In this document: positions 8,588-18,365 of the stretch, one piece after another
Layout of the letters: each line of letters begins with the position of its first letter
How positions within the stretch are numbered: the first letter of the stretch is position 1
Made by a program: the position numbers and the translations under genes
Notes under the pieces: generated by a model
The model's database searches: none
What the model saw: only the letters and a program-made list of their open reading frames with translations
What the model was told of the DNA's origin: nothing
Assembly: GCF_000090795.2 (NCBI RefSeq)
Contig: NW_003546347.1
Span: 109,957-134,412 of the forward strand
Direction: 5' to 3'
Length of the DNA: 24,456 nt
Source of the DNA: Amphimedon queenslandica
Taxonomy: Eukaryota; Porifera; Demospongiae; Haplosclerida; Niphatidae

Positions 8588-9578
8588 ATGGCTGTCTACA
8601 ATGGTGACTTCAAACAGTATGGGTTTCCTTTTCTTAGTCATTATGGCCCGCTGCCACCAACATTATGGTCTTATCAACAACAAGCTCACTCTGATATTTC
8701 TATGGTAAAATAGTAACTCAATGTCATGAAGACTATTATCATGTTTTGCGAGAGTCATGGTGATGCTGCTTCATGCACTTTCACGGGTACAGATCGCCCC
8801 ACATATTCCTACCAGCTGAGAGTTACAAATGCACAGAATAAAAAAGATTTGATGGATCTGACATGGCATAAAATCAGTGACAAGTTTGAATCAATGGATC
8901 TTCTCAGGAGTAAATTAACAGGTGCACTTGAAGAGCTTGTTTGTAGTGCATCTTTCTTTCAAGTGGGTTACTTTTGTGGTAAGGTTGTCAGAAGAGATGG
9001 ATTGCTAGTGAAGATGACCTTGAGTTGATGCATAAAAAGGTAGATGAGAAGGAGATTCAATTATGGTGTGAAGGGAAGATAAAGAACTCTAAAAGGTTGT
9101 GGTCAGAAGAGGAAAAGTGATGAGGATTGTCCAGTAAAATCAAAGAGGGTTAACAATGAAGACAAAGAGAGCAGTGTTCGTGCAAAGCTCGAGGAAAAAC
9201 ATGGTGATAACTACACCATTCCACAGTATACGCTTGGGCAAAATTCATTAGGATTGGACAACATGATAGCTATGATGAACGTCCCCCTATACCAGTGATA
9301 ACTAACCAACAGAAAGGAAGTTTAAATGTAAAAAGTCTCTTACAGATGTCATATCTAGTGCTGCTTTAGCCATAAGCCAAGCTTTGAAGCCAACAACTCC
9401 TCCCACAACATGAGTCTCTAAAGTATCTACTCTTTCACCTAATAATTGTGCCATACTACGTTGTAACAACCTTGAAGACTTGAAGATACTTAGCCAGCTA
9501 TTAAATGGTGTTGTTACTAATGTTGAGTTTTCAGAACAGAAACATGCAATTTTAGGCAGCCTCAGCAATCTGTGTTGA
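8588..9578 (+). pseudogene. Broken gene of an uncharacterised family (RVTN...LWAKFIRIGQHD type)
   Basis: I cannot assign a function. Several frame-shifted pieces line up as one protein: MAVYNGDFKQYGF (from 8588, less certain), PTYSYQLRVTNAQNKKDLMD (about 8800-8855), HKISDKFESMDLLRSKL (about 8866-8920), FQVGYFCGK (about 8958-8985), RWIASEDDLELMHKK and IQLWCEGKIK (about 8997-9085), EEKHGDNYTIPQ (about 9192-9230), WAKFIRIGQHDSYDERPPIP (about 9237-9295), SLTDVISSAALAISQALKP (about 9332-9390), and a helical end LEDLKILSQLLNGVV...EFSEQKHAILGSLSNLC with stop TGA 9576-9578. From memory, predicted proteins with this block order recur in many copies in sponge and cnidarian genomes, without known function. 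At least three frameshifts and one internal stop (TGA after PPTT, about 9411) are present. It ends 95 bp before the Tc1-like transposase start on the same strand. Confidence 0.65.
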
Positions 9579-9672
9579 ATTGATTAGTGCATGTTTTGGT
9601 GTTATGCATGATTGTTATTAATTGATCAGTTTAATTAAATGGCGTGGTTTGTTTCAAAATAAAACATTTAAA

Positions 9673-10629
9673 ATGGCTAGTTGCGACCATTCACGTACTA
9701 CAGCTTAGGATGAGGACCTGCGGTGGAGGATGGTGTATCAACACTATGCTTTCGAGTACTCCAATGTGCGTATAGCTAATAACATGAACATAAATACCTT
9801 CTCTGTGTGAAGAAACTGGAGATGTGAAAAAGCGACCCCATCCTTATGGAAAAGTACACCACCAGCAAATATTGACTGTAATAGATCAACTGCTCGTAAT
9901 TCAAATTGTACTTGAATGCCCAGGGGTTTACCTCCATGAGCTGCAGAAGTGTCTACTTCAGGAGACTGGAACCTCAGTTTCAAAATCAACTGTATGTAAA
10001 TTTTTACACAATCAAGGTTCGTCTAGGAAAAAATTGACACGGGTTGCTGTTGAAAGGAGTAATGATATCAGAATCTCTTTTCTAAGAAACGTTTCACTTT
10101 TCAAGAAGGAGACGCTTGTATTTGTAGATGAATCAGGCTCCAACAGAAGGGACTGCCTCAGAAAATGTGGGTACAGTCGGAGTGGTAAACCACCTATCAG
10201 TCTTAGTTGTACATTAGAGGAATTCATATTACAGCTATTGCTGCTATGAGTTGTTGTGATGTGCTAGCTACAAGTATAGAGAAGATGGTGTTGGTGGTGA
10301 TGAATTGCAGGAGTTTTTAGAGGAAAAACTTAGTACAGTGCTATTCCCTTTTAATGGCAGTAACCCTAGTAGCATTGTAATCATGGACAATGCAACCATG
10401 TTAATGCAGTGGTTTATTTGTTGGAGATGCTTGGCATACTGGTCTTTCACTTGCCTCCTTATAGTACTGACTTTAATCCTATTGAGGAAATAGTCTCCAA
10501 GATCAAGTCTTATTTAAATGCATCTGAGCATCATTGAATGACACTTTAGAGACTTTATTTTTTAAGGCTTTCTCTAGTATTACTGTTACTGACGGCATTT
10601 CTTGGATTAATCATGCAGGTTATAAATAA
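9673..10629 (+). pseudogene. Tc1/mariner (IS630)-like transposase, decayed
   Basis: The gene encodes a DDE transposase of the IS630/Tc1/mariner type. From ATG 9673 the N-terminal helix-turn-helix block is RWRMVYQHYAFEYSNVRIAN (about 9722-9780), followed by a stop/frameshift near 9808. Then come GDVKKRPHPYGK (about 9822-9855), YLHELQKCL and VSKSTVCKFLH (second HTH, about 9930-10010), and KKLTRVAVERS. The core holds LVFVDESGSNRRDC (Asp at 10127-10129), a frame change near 10230, SIVIMDNATM (Asp at 10386-10388), then another shift and LPPYST.FNPIE (about 10454-10486) with the third acidic residue. The end TVTDGISWINHAGYK stops at TAA 10627-10629. Length (about 320 codons) fits the family. All three catalytic residues survive although the frame is broken at least three times. 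From 10403 on, the gene lies inside the right arm of the inverted duplication. Terminal repeats were not found. Confidence 0.9.
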
Positions 10630-11862
10630 ATAAAATAATTATACAAACATGTATATACAAGCATACTTACACCTACTTAACACTGACCACATCAGAGCAC
10701 AGCCTAGCACATTTCAGTCTGTCATGCAAGTTGTAGGAATATTACTGTACTATTATTATTTTTTTTCTTCTTTTGTTAAGCTTATTCATACTTGCATGAT
10801 GTTCTTTTCATAGGTTACCTAACTAATGATGTCATGATTCCTTTCTTATATATGCATGCTTCTATTCATTATACAGTTGTTGCAGTTGTTGTGTACCTTG
10901 TGTGATAGTTTGTTCTTTTCTATGAGATTTTTAATCCTTACAGCTGTTCTTCTCCCATGACATTTCCTTCATCACTTCAGTCAGAACAGGTATAATTTGC
11001 TGTAATACCCTCAAGAGTCACTCAGTGTCACATGTTACAAATGTTCAGTATTTGTATGACATTCTCAATGTCATTGATGATTGCAACCACTGTTGTGGCA
11101 ATGAGGTGAAACAGTTTCAAAACGTTATTACTGATGATGAACTTTTACATGAACAAATAATGCCGCAATTGGTAAAAATTAAACTTTATATGAACATTTT
11201 AAAACATTCAATATAAGGACATACCACATAGAGAACTTCATGTTGATAAATGCTGCTATATTATTCTCAACCAAAACAAGAAAATGTACTTCATGCTCCA
11301 AATACAGATTGGTAATACTATCCCGTCAAAACCACTTTAGAAATGGATATAGCCACTCAAATAAATCCTGTTAGCAGTGGCTACAGATATTGTGTTGTTG
11401 AAGGAGGAGATGAAGGCGAAGATGAAGTTACTGCATGAAGAACTAAGAATGGTGAAGAGACAGAGAGATAGGGTCAAAAAAGAAGTTAACTGCTGCAATT
11501 TATGGTCAAGGTATATCTTTGAATTTTGATATGCACAATGACTTTAAGCACATTATGCTAACTGACAGTGCATCATTTCTAAAAAACTTACTTTCAGAAA
11601 GATATCTTGGCAGCAACAAATGGATGCCGCAATCACAAGAGATTCAAGGTGAATGAGACGGCATCCTTTCATGATTTGCTTCTGCATATTCTTAAGACAG
11701 CAATCACAGTCTGCATATAAACACTCAGACAATCTAAATGCAATTGTCTACCATCACAATGCACACTATGTGACTATACACACTATGCCAAAGCAAGTCC
11801 TGGGGTCTAGTGAAATTAACTCTCAACTTTGTAGTGCTGCAAATATTGAAGAGCCTCAGAAA
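10403..11862 (+). repeat. Right arm of the ~1.46 kb inverted duplication
   Basis: This is the reverse complement of 1-1461 apart from scattered substitutions and small indels. The arm starts within the Tc1-like transposase, between the second and third catalytic motifs, and runs through the solo LTR into the P-element-like remnant. Here both flanking genes continue beyond the arm's inner edge, so this copy is in the parental arrangement and the left arm is the derived, truncated copy. The spacer between arms is about 8.9 kb. Confidence 0.95.
10721..10987 (+). repeat. Solo LTR, right copy
   Basis: The 267-bp block starts TGTCATGCAAG and ends CAGTCAGAACA. Its last ~210 bp match the gypsy 5' LTR remnant at 3470-3670. 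It lies between the end of the Tc1-like transposase and the first recognisable codons of the P-element-like transposase. The flanks (CAGTC before, GGTAT after) are not a target-site duplication, so this LTR may have formed by recombination or my borders may be off by a few bases. Confidence 0.7.
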
Positions 11863-13420
11863 AGAGATAAGTGCATCATGCTGTTAATGAATGAGATGTA
11901 TCTAAAAGAGAATTTAGTTTATGATAAACACACAGGTATAAAATGCAGGACACAGAAGCATTGTACATAATAAATAAACATGTCTTTATATCTAAGAGAG
12001 CTAGTACGATTCACCAACCTTCTTGGCATGAGAGATAAAATTGTTATAAAATCATGTCTCAGAATCTATGGTTCCTCTTGATTTATTAGCAAACTCAATG
12101 GTCACCCTCATGGTGAAGGGACTCTTTAATCATCTACAGATTCAATATGCATTTTTTTCAGTAGAAAGCTATCTGCAATTTTTGTTTTTAAGCCACTTTG
12201 GAATGCTATGACCGTCTTGAAGAATTTGGATTTAAACTATAATCAAAATTAATTGTTATCAAAGTGAATCGTTACTTTGTTTCTAAAAGGATTTATTTAT
12301 TTATTTAATAGGTTATTGGTCTTACAGCAGATGCAGCGTCAGTTAATAGAAAATTAATAAAAATTCAAAAGTGATGCCAGGAAACTAACTCACCGGACAA
12401 AAAATATTTTCAGTTAGATAGAAGACCCCTTTTCTTCTTCTCTGATCCCCTGCATCCATTAAAAACAACAAGAAATTGTTGGGCATCTAAGAATAGGAAT
12501 CTATGGGTAAAAATGCTGTTATAAACATAAAATTTTAGTGCTTATTTCATAACAATGGTAATGTGATTTCATAGGATCATCTGACAGATCAATATCAGAA
12601 ATCAGGATCATCTAATGGTGCCCTAGTGCTCTTAGCCAAGACAGAATATGAGCACATACAACTTACTAGTTTTTCCAAAATGAGTGTTGACCTGGCAGCA
12701 CAGGTACACAACATAATATGAAGCCAATCACTGTTACAGTTACACACACAGGTATTAAGTGAGTCTGTTTAAAATGCATTTGCTGCATTTGGAGGTCAAG
12801 AAGCTAGAGAAACAGCAAAATTTACAGATGTTTCATAAATTCTTTGATGTAGTCAGTGTAAAGAATTTAGCCAATAGTAAAACTAAAGGAAAACCGTTTC
12901 AACACTCTTACCGCTCAGAGGATGACTTTGGTCTTAAAGTAATTAAAATAGTTCCGTTATTGGCCTCTTTTAATGGTTGACACAGGTTTTTTAAACAACT
13001 TAATGATTGGGAAGCTAGTGTCAAAGCTTGTCCACAATTTGATATGTCTCAGAAGAAGCTGATGTTATTGAGTAATGAAACTTTAGAAGGTATTAGAATG
13101 ACAAGGAATAAGCATCGAAATGCATATTGCTTACTGTTACATGTAGCTTACTCATTTGTTGAACTAGTGAAGCTCCTTTTTACTGTCCCAAGAGTTGCAC
13201 TTCTCTGAGTTGCCGTATTTGCCTGGATCCTCTGGAAAAAATTTTTAAAAACCAGCTAGAGGCAGATTGGATGCAAACATAATCATGCAACATGTATAGA
13301 ATATCAAAAGACCACATGTTCTCAGAGTGGTTATTTTATTCTGTTCACCAACAGTACGAGGCAACTGTAGAGCAAATGAGGAGTTACGGAAGGGTGGCAA
13401 TTATATCCCAATAATTGCTG
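10988..13420 (+). pseudogene. THAP9/P-element-like transposase, decayed
   Basis: P-element-type transposases combine a THAP finger, a coiled coil, a GTP-binding insertion and an RNase H-like nuclease. Here the THAP finger is absent. Visible blocks in order: SHVTNVQYLYDIL (11026); the coiled-coil helix (about 11420-11490); RRHPFMICFCIFLRQQSQSA (11656) and MLLMNEMYLKENLVYDKHTG (about 11877-11936), very close to the family block before the nuclease core; MVKGLFNHLQIQYAFF (about 12110-12160); LTADAASVNRK (Asp 12330-12332); FFFSDPLHPLKTTRNCWAS (about 12432-12488); KTEYEHIQLTSFSKMSVDLA (about 12640-12700) then VLSESV; FHKFFDVVSV (about 12832); DWEASVKACPQF and KLMLLSNETLEGIRMT (about 13007-13100); SFVELVKLLFTVP (about 13153-13190); LDPLEKIFKNQ (about 13222-13255); TVRGNCR (about 13350). 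There are many stops and frameshifts, including a 2-bp deletion near 11368 relative to the left copy. Confidence 0.88.
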
Positions 13421-13959
13421 AAATACTCTATAAATGCCTTTTTCTACTTGCAGATTGTCATTGAGACAGAGGTTACTTGTTGCTAAAAAATTTAAATCAA
13501 AATGCACAGAAGTACAAGACATGTACAATAGGTAATGCAATTTTTCACTTGGTAATAAATTCATTTGATCCCTTATAGGTAAAAATGAGATCTACTGTTA
13601 ATGATGTCCATCTGAATTTGTATTGTCTGCTGTCAGAAAAATTCTTTCAGATAGCAGCTTGAGGTGACAAAAACTTTTAGGCAAATAAAAGAGGTAGAAA
13701 AGTTTCATTATTGGCACCTAATAATTCTTACTTCCACCTTTTCTCCAAAGTCATATTCTCCTTGTTAAATTTTTGCTTCAAAAAAAAATCATGCATGGAG
13801 AAAATAGGTTCATGTGGAAAAAGTATCACTTCATTGGATCAACCAAAGAATTCTAGCAAACATGAATAGAGGTGGTGACCTGTTATTGACAAAGTAAGTG
13901 CTAAGCCGTCTTTTATCCAACATGGCACAGAAAATATCTAAAATTCTTCTTCTAGTTTA
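13421..13959 (+). other. Probable 3' exonic/intronic remnant of the P-element-like gene
   Basis: No clear protein block is readable. A possible acceptor (TACTTGCAG at about 13446-13454) leads into LSLRQRLLVAKKFKSKC, which resembles the basic stretch that often follows the last conserved block in this family. The rest is AT-rich with no support for a separate gene. The open frame on the minus strand at 13331-13564 is judged to be chance. Confidence 0.35.
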
Positions 13960-14514
13960 ATTTCCTTTGATTACAAAAAAGTTGTAACTGCAACGCAACC
14001 TTCATATGTCAAATTGACAAACATTGAAGGAAACATTATTGGATACGTTTCAGGATACATATGCCACACGATGAAACGGAAGCTAGAACAGTCAGAGAAT
14101 TTGGGCCTTATGGAGGGATGATTGGGTATGATGAGAATAAAGAAACTTTTTCCAGTAGTAAATGCCGGACTGACATAGTAGACTGAGCAAGTCTTGTCCA
14201 TGACAGTCAATGATACGACATTATTTGTGCCTTTGATAAAGAAGTACAGCCGTATTTCAAAATTGACTGAGCTGTAATGGAAAAAAAACAAAAATCTCTT
14301 AAACAATTGGCCAACCACCGAAGTTGATGCTCAGTTTCTGAGGAACTTTTTCCCAGAAATACACCTACATGTTGACTCATCATCTTCAAACAAGCTTTTC
14401 AGAGACAAGGTCAGCCTATTTGTCGCTGTTTGTGGATTTGCTTTTGCGAAATCATTGCTTGAAGCTTATAAAAAAGTCTCTGCCAAACCTCTGCAGAAGT
14501 CAAAAGGACTAAGA
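13960..14514 (+). pseudogene. C-terminal segment associated with the P-element-like gene
   Basis: Plus-strand fragments include SYVKLTNIEGNIIGYVSGYI followed by CHTMKRKLEQ (about 13998-14095), MTVNDTTLFVPLIKKYSRIS (about 14200-14260), NNWPTTEVDAQFLRNFFPEI (about 14300-14360), and a final helix-rich block FAKSLLEAYKKVSAKPLQKS (about 14445-14505), with KGLR then TAA at 14515-14517. The I-x-GYVSGY pattern and the terminal KSKGLRK-like basic end are, from memory, shared with the C-terminal parts of sponge and cnidarian THAP9-like predicted proteins. It therefore probably belongs to the same element as 10988-13420. There are several internal stops. A separate second ORF of the element is the alternative. 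Confidence 0.55.
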
Positions 14515-15866
14515 TAAGCATTAAATGATGCCCTATAGACACAGCTCTCCATTGTGTGTAAAATAAATTGTAAAATATCAGTCATATATGTTAGCTGTAA
14601 AAATTGACGCCATGGTTATTAGCAATTACTGTAGTCAGTCGTATATAGTAGAAACTGTTTCTGCCACCGGATGACTTATGCAGTATAGGAGGTGTTATTT
14701 TGAATTACAACATATTCAGTGACAATTCCATTTACTAATCAGTGTAACTGTAGTTAAAGAAATAGATATTTAAGAGCATGGGAGGAAAGCTAGGAATAGA
14801 GAATCCATAATGCGAGCTCCACTCCAGTTTGCTGAATTGGCATACTTCTATTTAATGCCCAATGAAATGACAGATGTCCACTGCAGCAATTCTACTTTCC
14901 AATCCCGGTTACGTAGTCTATTATCTATGACTAAGGTTACCAGCAATTAATTGTATTCATGATGTGAATGATATTCCTTAATTTTAAATAATATTTATGA
15001 TCATAATTTTCATGGTAACTCAAAATGAATAAGCAAAATGGCGCTCCAGAGTAAAGAAAAGAATACAAGTTTCTAAAGTGATCTCTTGATTAGAAGCTTT
15101 TTGAGCAATTATGAAAATGATACTGTTGTGAATTAAAAAGTATGGAGTTGTTTAGATGTATTTAAAGTGGAGAACTGTAGAAAAGTGAGTTCAGACCAAG
15201 GTTATGACAATATATACTGTGAAGGCAGCACAGCAGGTCCACAGTCTACCTAACTTTAATGTTTCATAAATAGAAAAATGTGGAGTACTTAGTGCTGTGG
15301 AAGGTTATTCAAAAGAGAAAGTTTTGTGGGTATCACCAAGTAATGTTACTGCTACAGCAGTAATGTTAGTCCCTAGTAGTACTGTAGCGCTGATGTCAGT
15401 GACTTCTATAGGCTGTTTGAAAATCTTTGTCTAACACAAAAAATTATTCTTGACAGTGTCATACAGTGCTTTAAAGCAATCTGTTCAGAGAAGTTGGGGG
15501 AAAGGACTTTTAAGGCAACGTTCCATAGTTTTAGAATTTCCCCGGCATGTCTTAAATTTCATTTTTAACTAAAAAAATGGAGAGTAAGGGGCAAGCCTGG
15601 AAAAACTTATGAAAGACAAAATTTCAATTGACAATAGTTTTTTGATGATTTCTTGTCTTGCTACAATAAACATCATAAGGACATTTCCTATTTATTTACA
15701 CTGTATGTGGGGTTGTCAGTGCAAGTCTACAGTGAAAGCAATCAGACACTTCCTCGTATCTTTCTGAAATTTTGATTGTTCGTCTAGTTAAAAGTTATAT
15801 ATCATTTTGATATACACTAAGTATTTTATTGAAACATAAATTATGAAGGCAGGGCAAAGGTGGTGA
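14515..15866. other. No assignable gene; short open frames only
   Basis: This is 1.35 kb of AT-rich DNA. Stop-free stretches on the plus strand occur at about 14800-14949 (includes MRAPLQFAELAYFYLMPNEM), 15409-15567 and 15585-15770, each about 50-60 codons. None shows a recognised motif, splice context or continuation, so I do not call them genes. I see no inverted ends. Confidence 0.5.
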
Positions 15867-18365
15867 CTAGCAGTCACGAAAGCAGTCATAATCAGACAAC
15901 AAGTTTGTCTGTAGGTGACTTTCCCCATTCCAGTATGATTCATCCCTTTTGATATAACCTCTTCTCTCCCTTTTGCTACTAGAGAGTTGTTGTAACCTTG
16001 CTTCTGTCATGATGATCTCTTTAGAAGCATTCATGTGGTTACTTGACTGGTAATACCTTCAGGCATCATTTTTTTCAGCTCCTATAGGGTGAGTGCTATA
16101 AGCTATAAGTATAAATAGGACATGCTTGTACCTTGACCAGAAAAGTGTTTAATTCCTTGGCATTGCCTCACTTGATGTGGGACATGAAATGCCATTAAAT
16201 GCATCTATGGAGTCACATTTGCTTTAGAGTGCCCATTAAGGTTAATGGCAGCAAAATTGTTAATCAGCCTGCAGTAAAATCACATTGACGTTAATAACCA
16301 ATGGGAACAGTACTACAAACTATTTTTTACAAAGTACATATTTTATTTTATGATGGTCTTGTCTTACCAATAATACTGTATATGTGATTAAAATCCTAAA
16401 GTTATTGCATGCATATATAGTCAAAAGTTAGGTGATTGAAATCATATACTATTCTAAAATTATTACATGCATAGTCATAGGTTACCATCCAAAGTCCCTT
16501 TACTTTACCAATGTTATCTCAAGGTAGTAAGGCAGGTATGTATGGAGCAATTTTGCAAAAGTTTTTAATGATCATTTCCTTGTAGTGATGTCCGTTGGTG
16601 CTCCTTTGTGTCCTTTGACTTTCAAATCTATACATGTTCGGGAATCTGTGAACACAAAAATTGATAATTTAATCAAAAATTTATTCCACATTTCCTGATG
16701 TTTTGTAGTAACATATTTATGCAAACAGTGGTGTTTGATTTGATACGGCAGTCTGCTGCCATTGCTGCATTAACTAAGTTTCTAATAAGGACATTACTAA
16801 TCCGAAGGATCAAATGCAGTTTGTCAATAATAATGTAGGATTAATAGAATTGTAATATTGCCTTTGACCTTGTGTGAATTTAGCGTTTGCATACCTCATC
16901 TAGGCTGATATTAATCAAAGGACTGTGTATCACTTCAAAGGCTCTTAGTAGCACAAGATCTAAGTGACTGTGAAGTTTTGTTTTCATGTGTTACAGTTTT
17001 ATTATATCTATTGGTGATGAAAGACAGACTTTATGGTCAATTTATACTTCATTTTTTTCACTTTAGAATAAAGGCAGGCATAGTTGCAGTGAGTGGCATT
17101 CATTCCCATAGTAAGTATTAAGAGCTGCACAGATTTACATGTTTGCATCTAAATAATGTTATACTAGTAATTCTTATTGTACACACCTTGTAATCTCCTC
17201 ATAGCACAACACGGACGTGTGTTTCTCCATCACTCACGACAAGTACAGGTCTCCCTAGTAATGAATTTACTTCTTCTAGTACAAGGAGATAATCCGTCCT
17301 TGATAAGATTGTAATCTTCATTACCAGAAATGACACAATAAATGTGATTTCCTATCGATTAGTAAGTACACATACATTAAATTTCTGAAAAATATAAATG
17401 TACCAGCTGCTGCTAAAGCATCTTTGTCTATCAATGTAAATGATAATAATAATAGGATAGATGATGCTGATTGATAAAATGGAGCTCCATTAATTCATAT
17501 TTTTCTCTTACAGGCGAATCAATTGGCTCCTTCTATTAGTGAATGTACATGCATTTAAAAATAAGTAAAATAAAGATTTAACTTACAAAAGTCGTAAGTA
17601 TTTGTTATAAATTTAGAAAAGGACCTGTAACAACCAAAATACAGTGAGGGTAGCCTGTTTATTGGAGTAATTGAAAAAAAAAGATTTATGTCTCTGTTTA
17701 ATTAAGTGCAAGTTTGGCAGTGATTGATGGCTCGTTAACAGTTCATGATAAAATTCGACTGACAATCTGAAGCAATCCAACGAGAACAAAATTTCATCGA
17801 CTTTGGCGCAAGGAAGTAATTCTGCATAAGTGGTAATAGTATCAAGAGTCTGAAAAGAAGGGTAAGATTCGTCATTGGATTAGGTTAATGTGATTTTATA
17901 GCCTGATGATTTTCATTTGATGATGATAATACTAAGATCTACATTGAATGAATCCAAGAACCACAAGGCTTTTTAGTAGCTTTTCTGATTTTCACTTTCT
18001 TCCTTTGCTGTCATTTAACTACTTCATCTGTTGCTTTTTCCTTATTTTCTTGAGGAGTGTCATTCTATGTTGACAAGATTGCCAATATTGTTAAATTACT
18101 TTCCTGTAGTTCTTTCCTATAAAAATGAGGTTAAATTTTAAAAACTTCTATTTTGTGATGTAGCACTTACCTTATTATTTATCGTTGGCAAGAGAAAATT
18201 TACCGTTACAACATCTTTAGTCTTCATATGAATAACAAACTTTTTTCCAGTAACATTCCTATATTTTTTATGTAGGCGAGATAGGTTACTGGAGAGTTGA
18301 TGTGCTCTGGAACATAGGCGATTTTCCCGTGAACCAAAAGCAGAGGATTTCTGTGAACTCTGTAT
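15867..18365 (-). pseudogene. Multi-exon decayed gene of an uncharacterised transposon-like family
   Basis: Minus-strand exons with splice borders are readable. A: 18365-18171 (65 open codons, ..NLSRLHKKYRNVTGKKFVIH.., ends AAG|GTAAGT). B: 18116-17943 (basic, two stops). C: 17849-17678 after CTTTTCAG (LSVEFYHELLTSHQSLPNLH). D: 17351-17187 (HIYCVISGNEDYNLI, frameshift, DYLLVLEEVNSLLGRPVLVV, ..GDYK). E: 17124 to ~17020 (MGMNATHCNYACLYSKVKKM). F: 16967-16895 (HSPLINISLDE|GTATGC). G: 16825-16676 (DKLHLILRISNVLIRNLV). Then RTSLQGNDH..KLLQNC near 16540-16600. H: 16268-16132 (NVTP-stop-MHLMAFHVPHQVRQ..FSGQ). I: 16081-15867 (GAEKNDA-stop-RYYQSSNHMN..YWN), stop TAG 15867-15869. H joins I in phase across a 50-bp intron. 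The block order matches, from memory, predicted sponge/cnidarian proteins of unknown function. Retained introns mean a DNA-level copy. Confidence 0.72.
16383..16485. repeat. Imperfect tandem duplication, ~50-bp unit
   Basis: GTGATTAAAATC...TTATTGCATGCATATATAGTC.AAAGTTA (from 16384) is followed by GTGATTGAAATC...TTATTACATGCATAGTCATAGGTTA (from 16431). The two units differ by substitutions and short indels. It lies between exonic remnants of the minus-strand pseudogene, i.e. in a probable intron. Confidence 0.6.

Noticed and set aside
9302..9568. 88-codon minus-strand ORF
   Set aside because: Antisense to the C-terminal part of the uncharacterised plus-strand pseudogene, whose block order is coherent in the plus direction.
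9744..10227. Minus-strand ORFs of 71 and 81 codons
   Set aside because: Antisense shadows of the Tc1-like transposase, which has recognisable HTH and DDE motifs on the plus strand.
10721..10987. Target-site duplication around the solo LTR
   Set aside because: The 5-bp flanks do not match, and shifting the borders by a few bases gives no pair that matches while keeping TG/CA ends.
1..11862. The inverted arms as terminal repeats of a single giant transposon (Maverick/Polinton or foldback type)
   Set aside because: The arms contain parts of three unrelated elements and their inner edge cuts through a transposase gene; between them are independent decayed elements, not a coherent gene set.
13971..14389. 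Minus-strand ORFs of 115 and 60 codons
   Set aside because: The plus strand here encodes recognisable transposase-associated blocks (GYVSGYI, LLEAYKKVSAKPLQKSKGLR); the minus frames show no motif.
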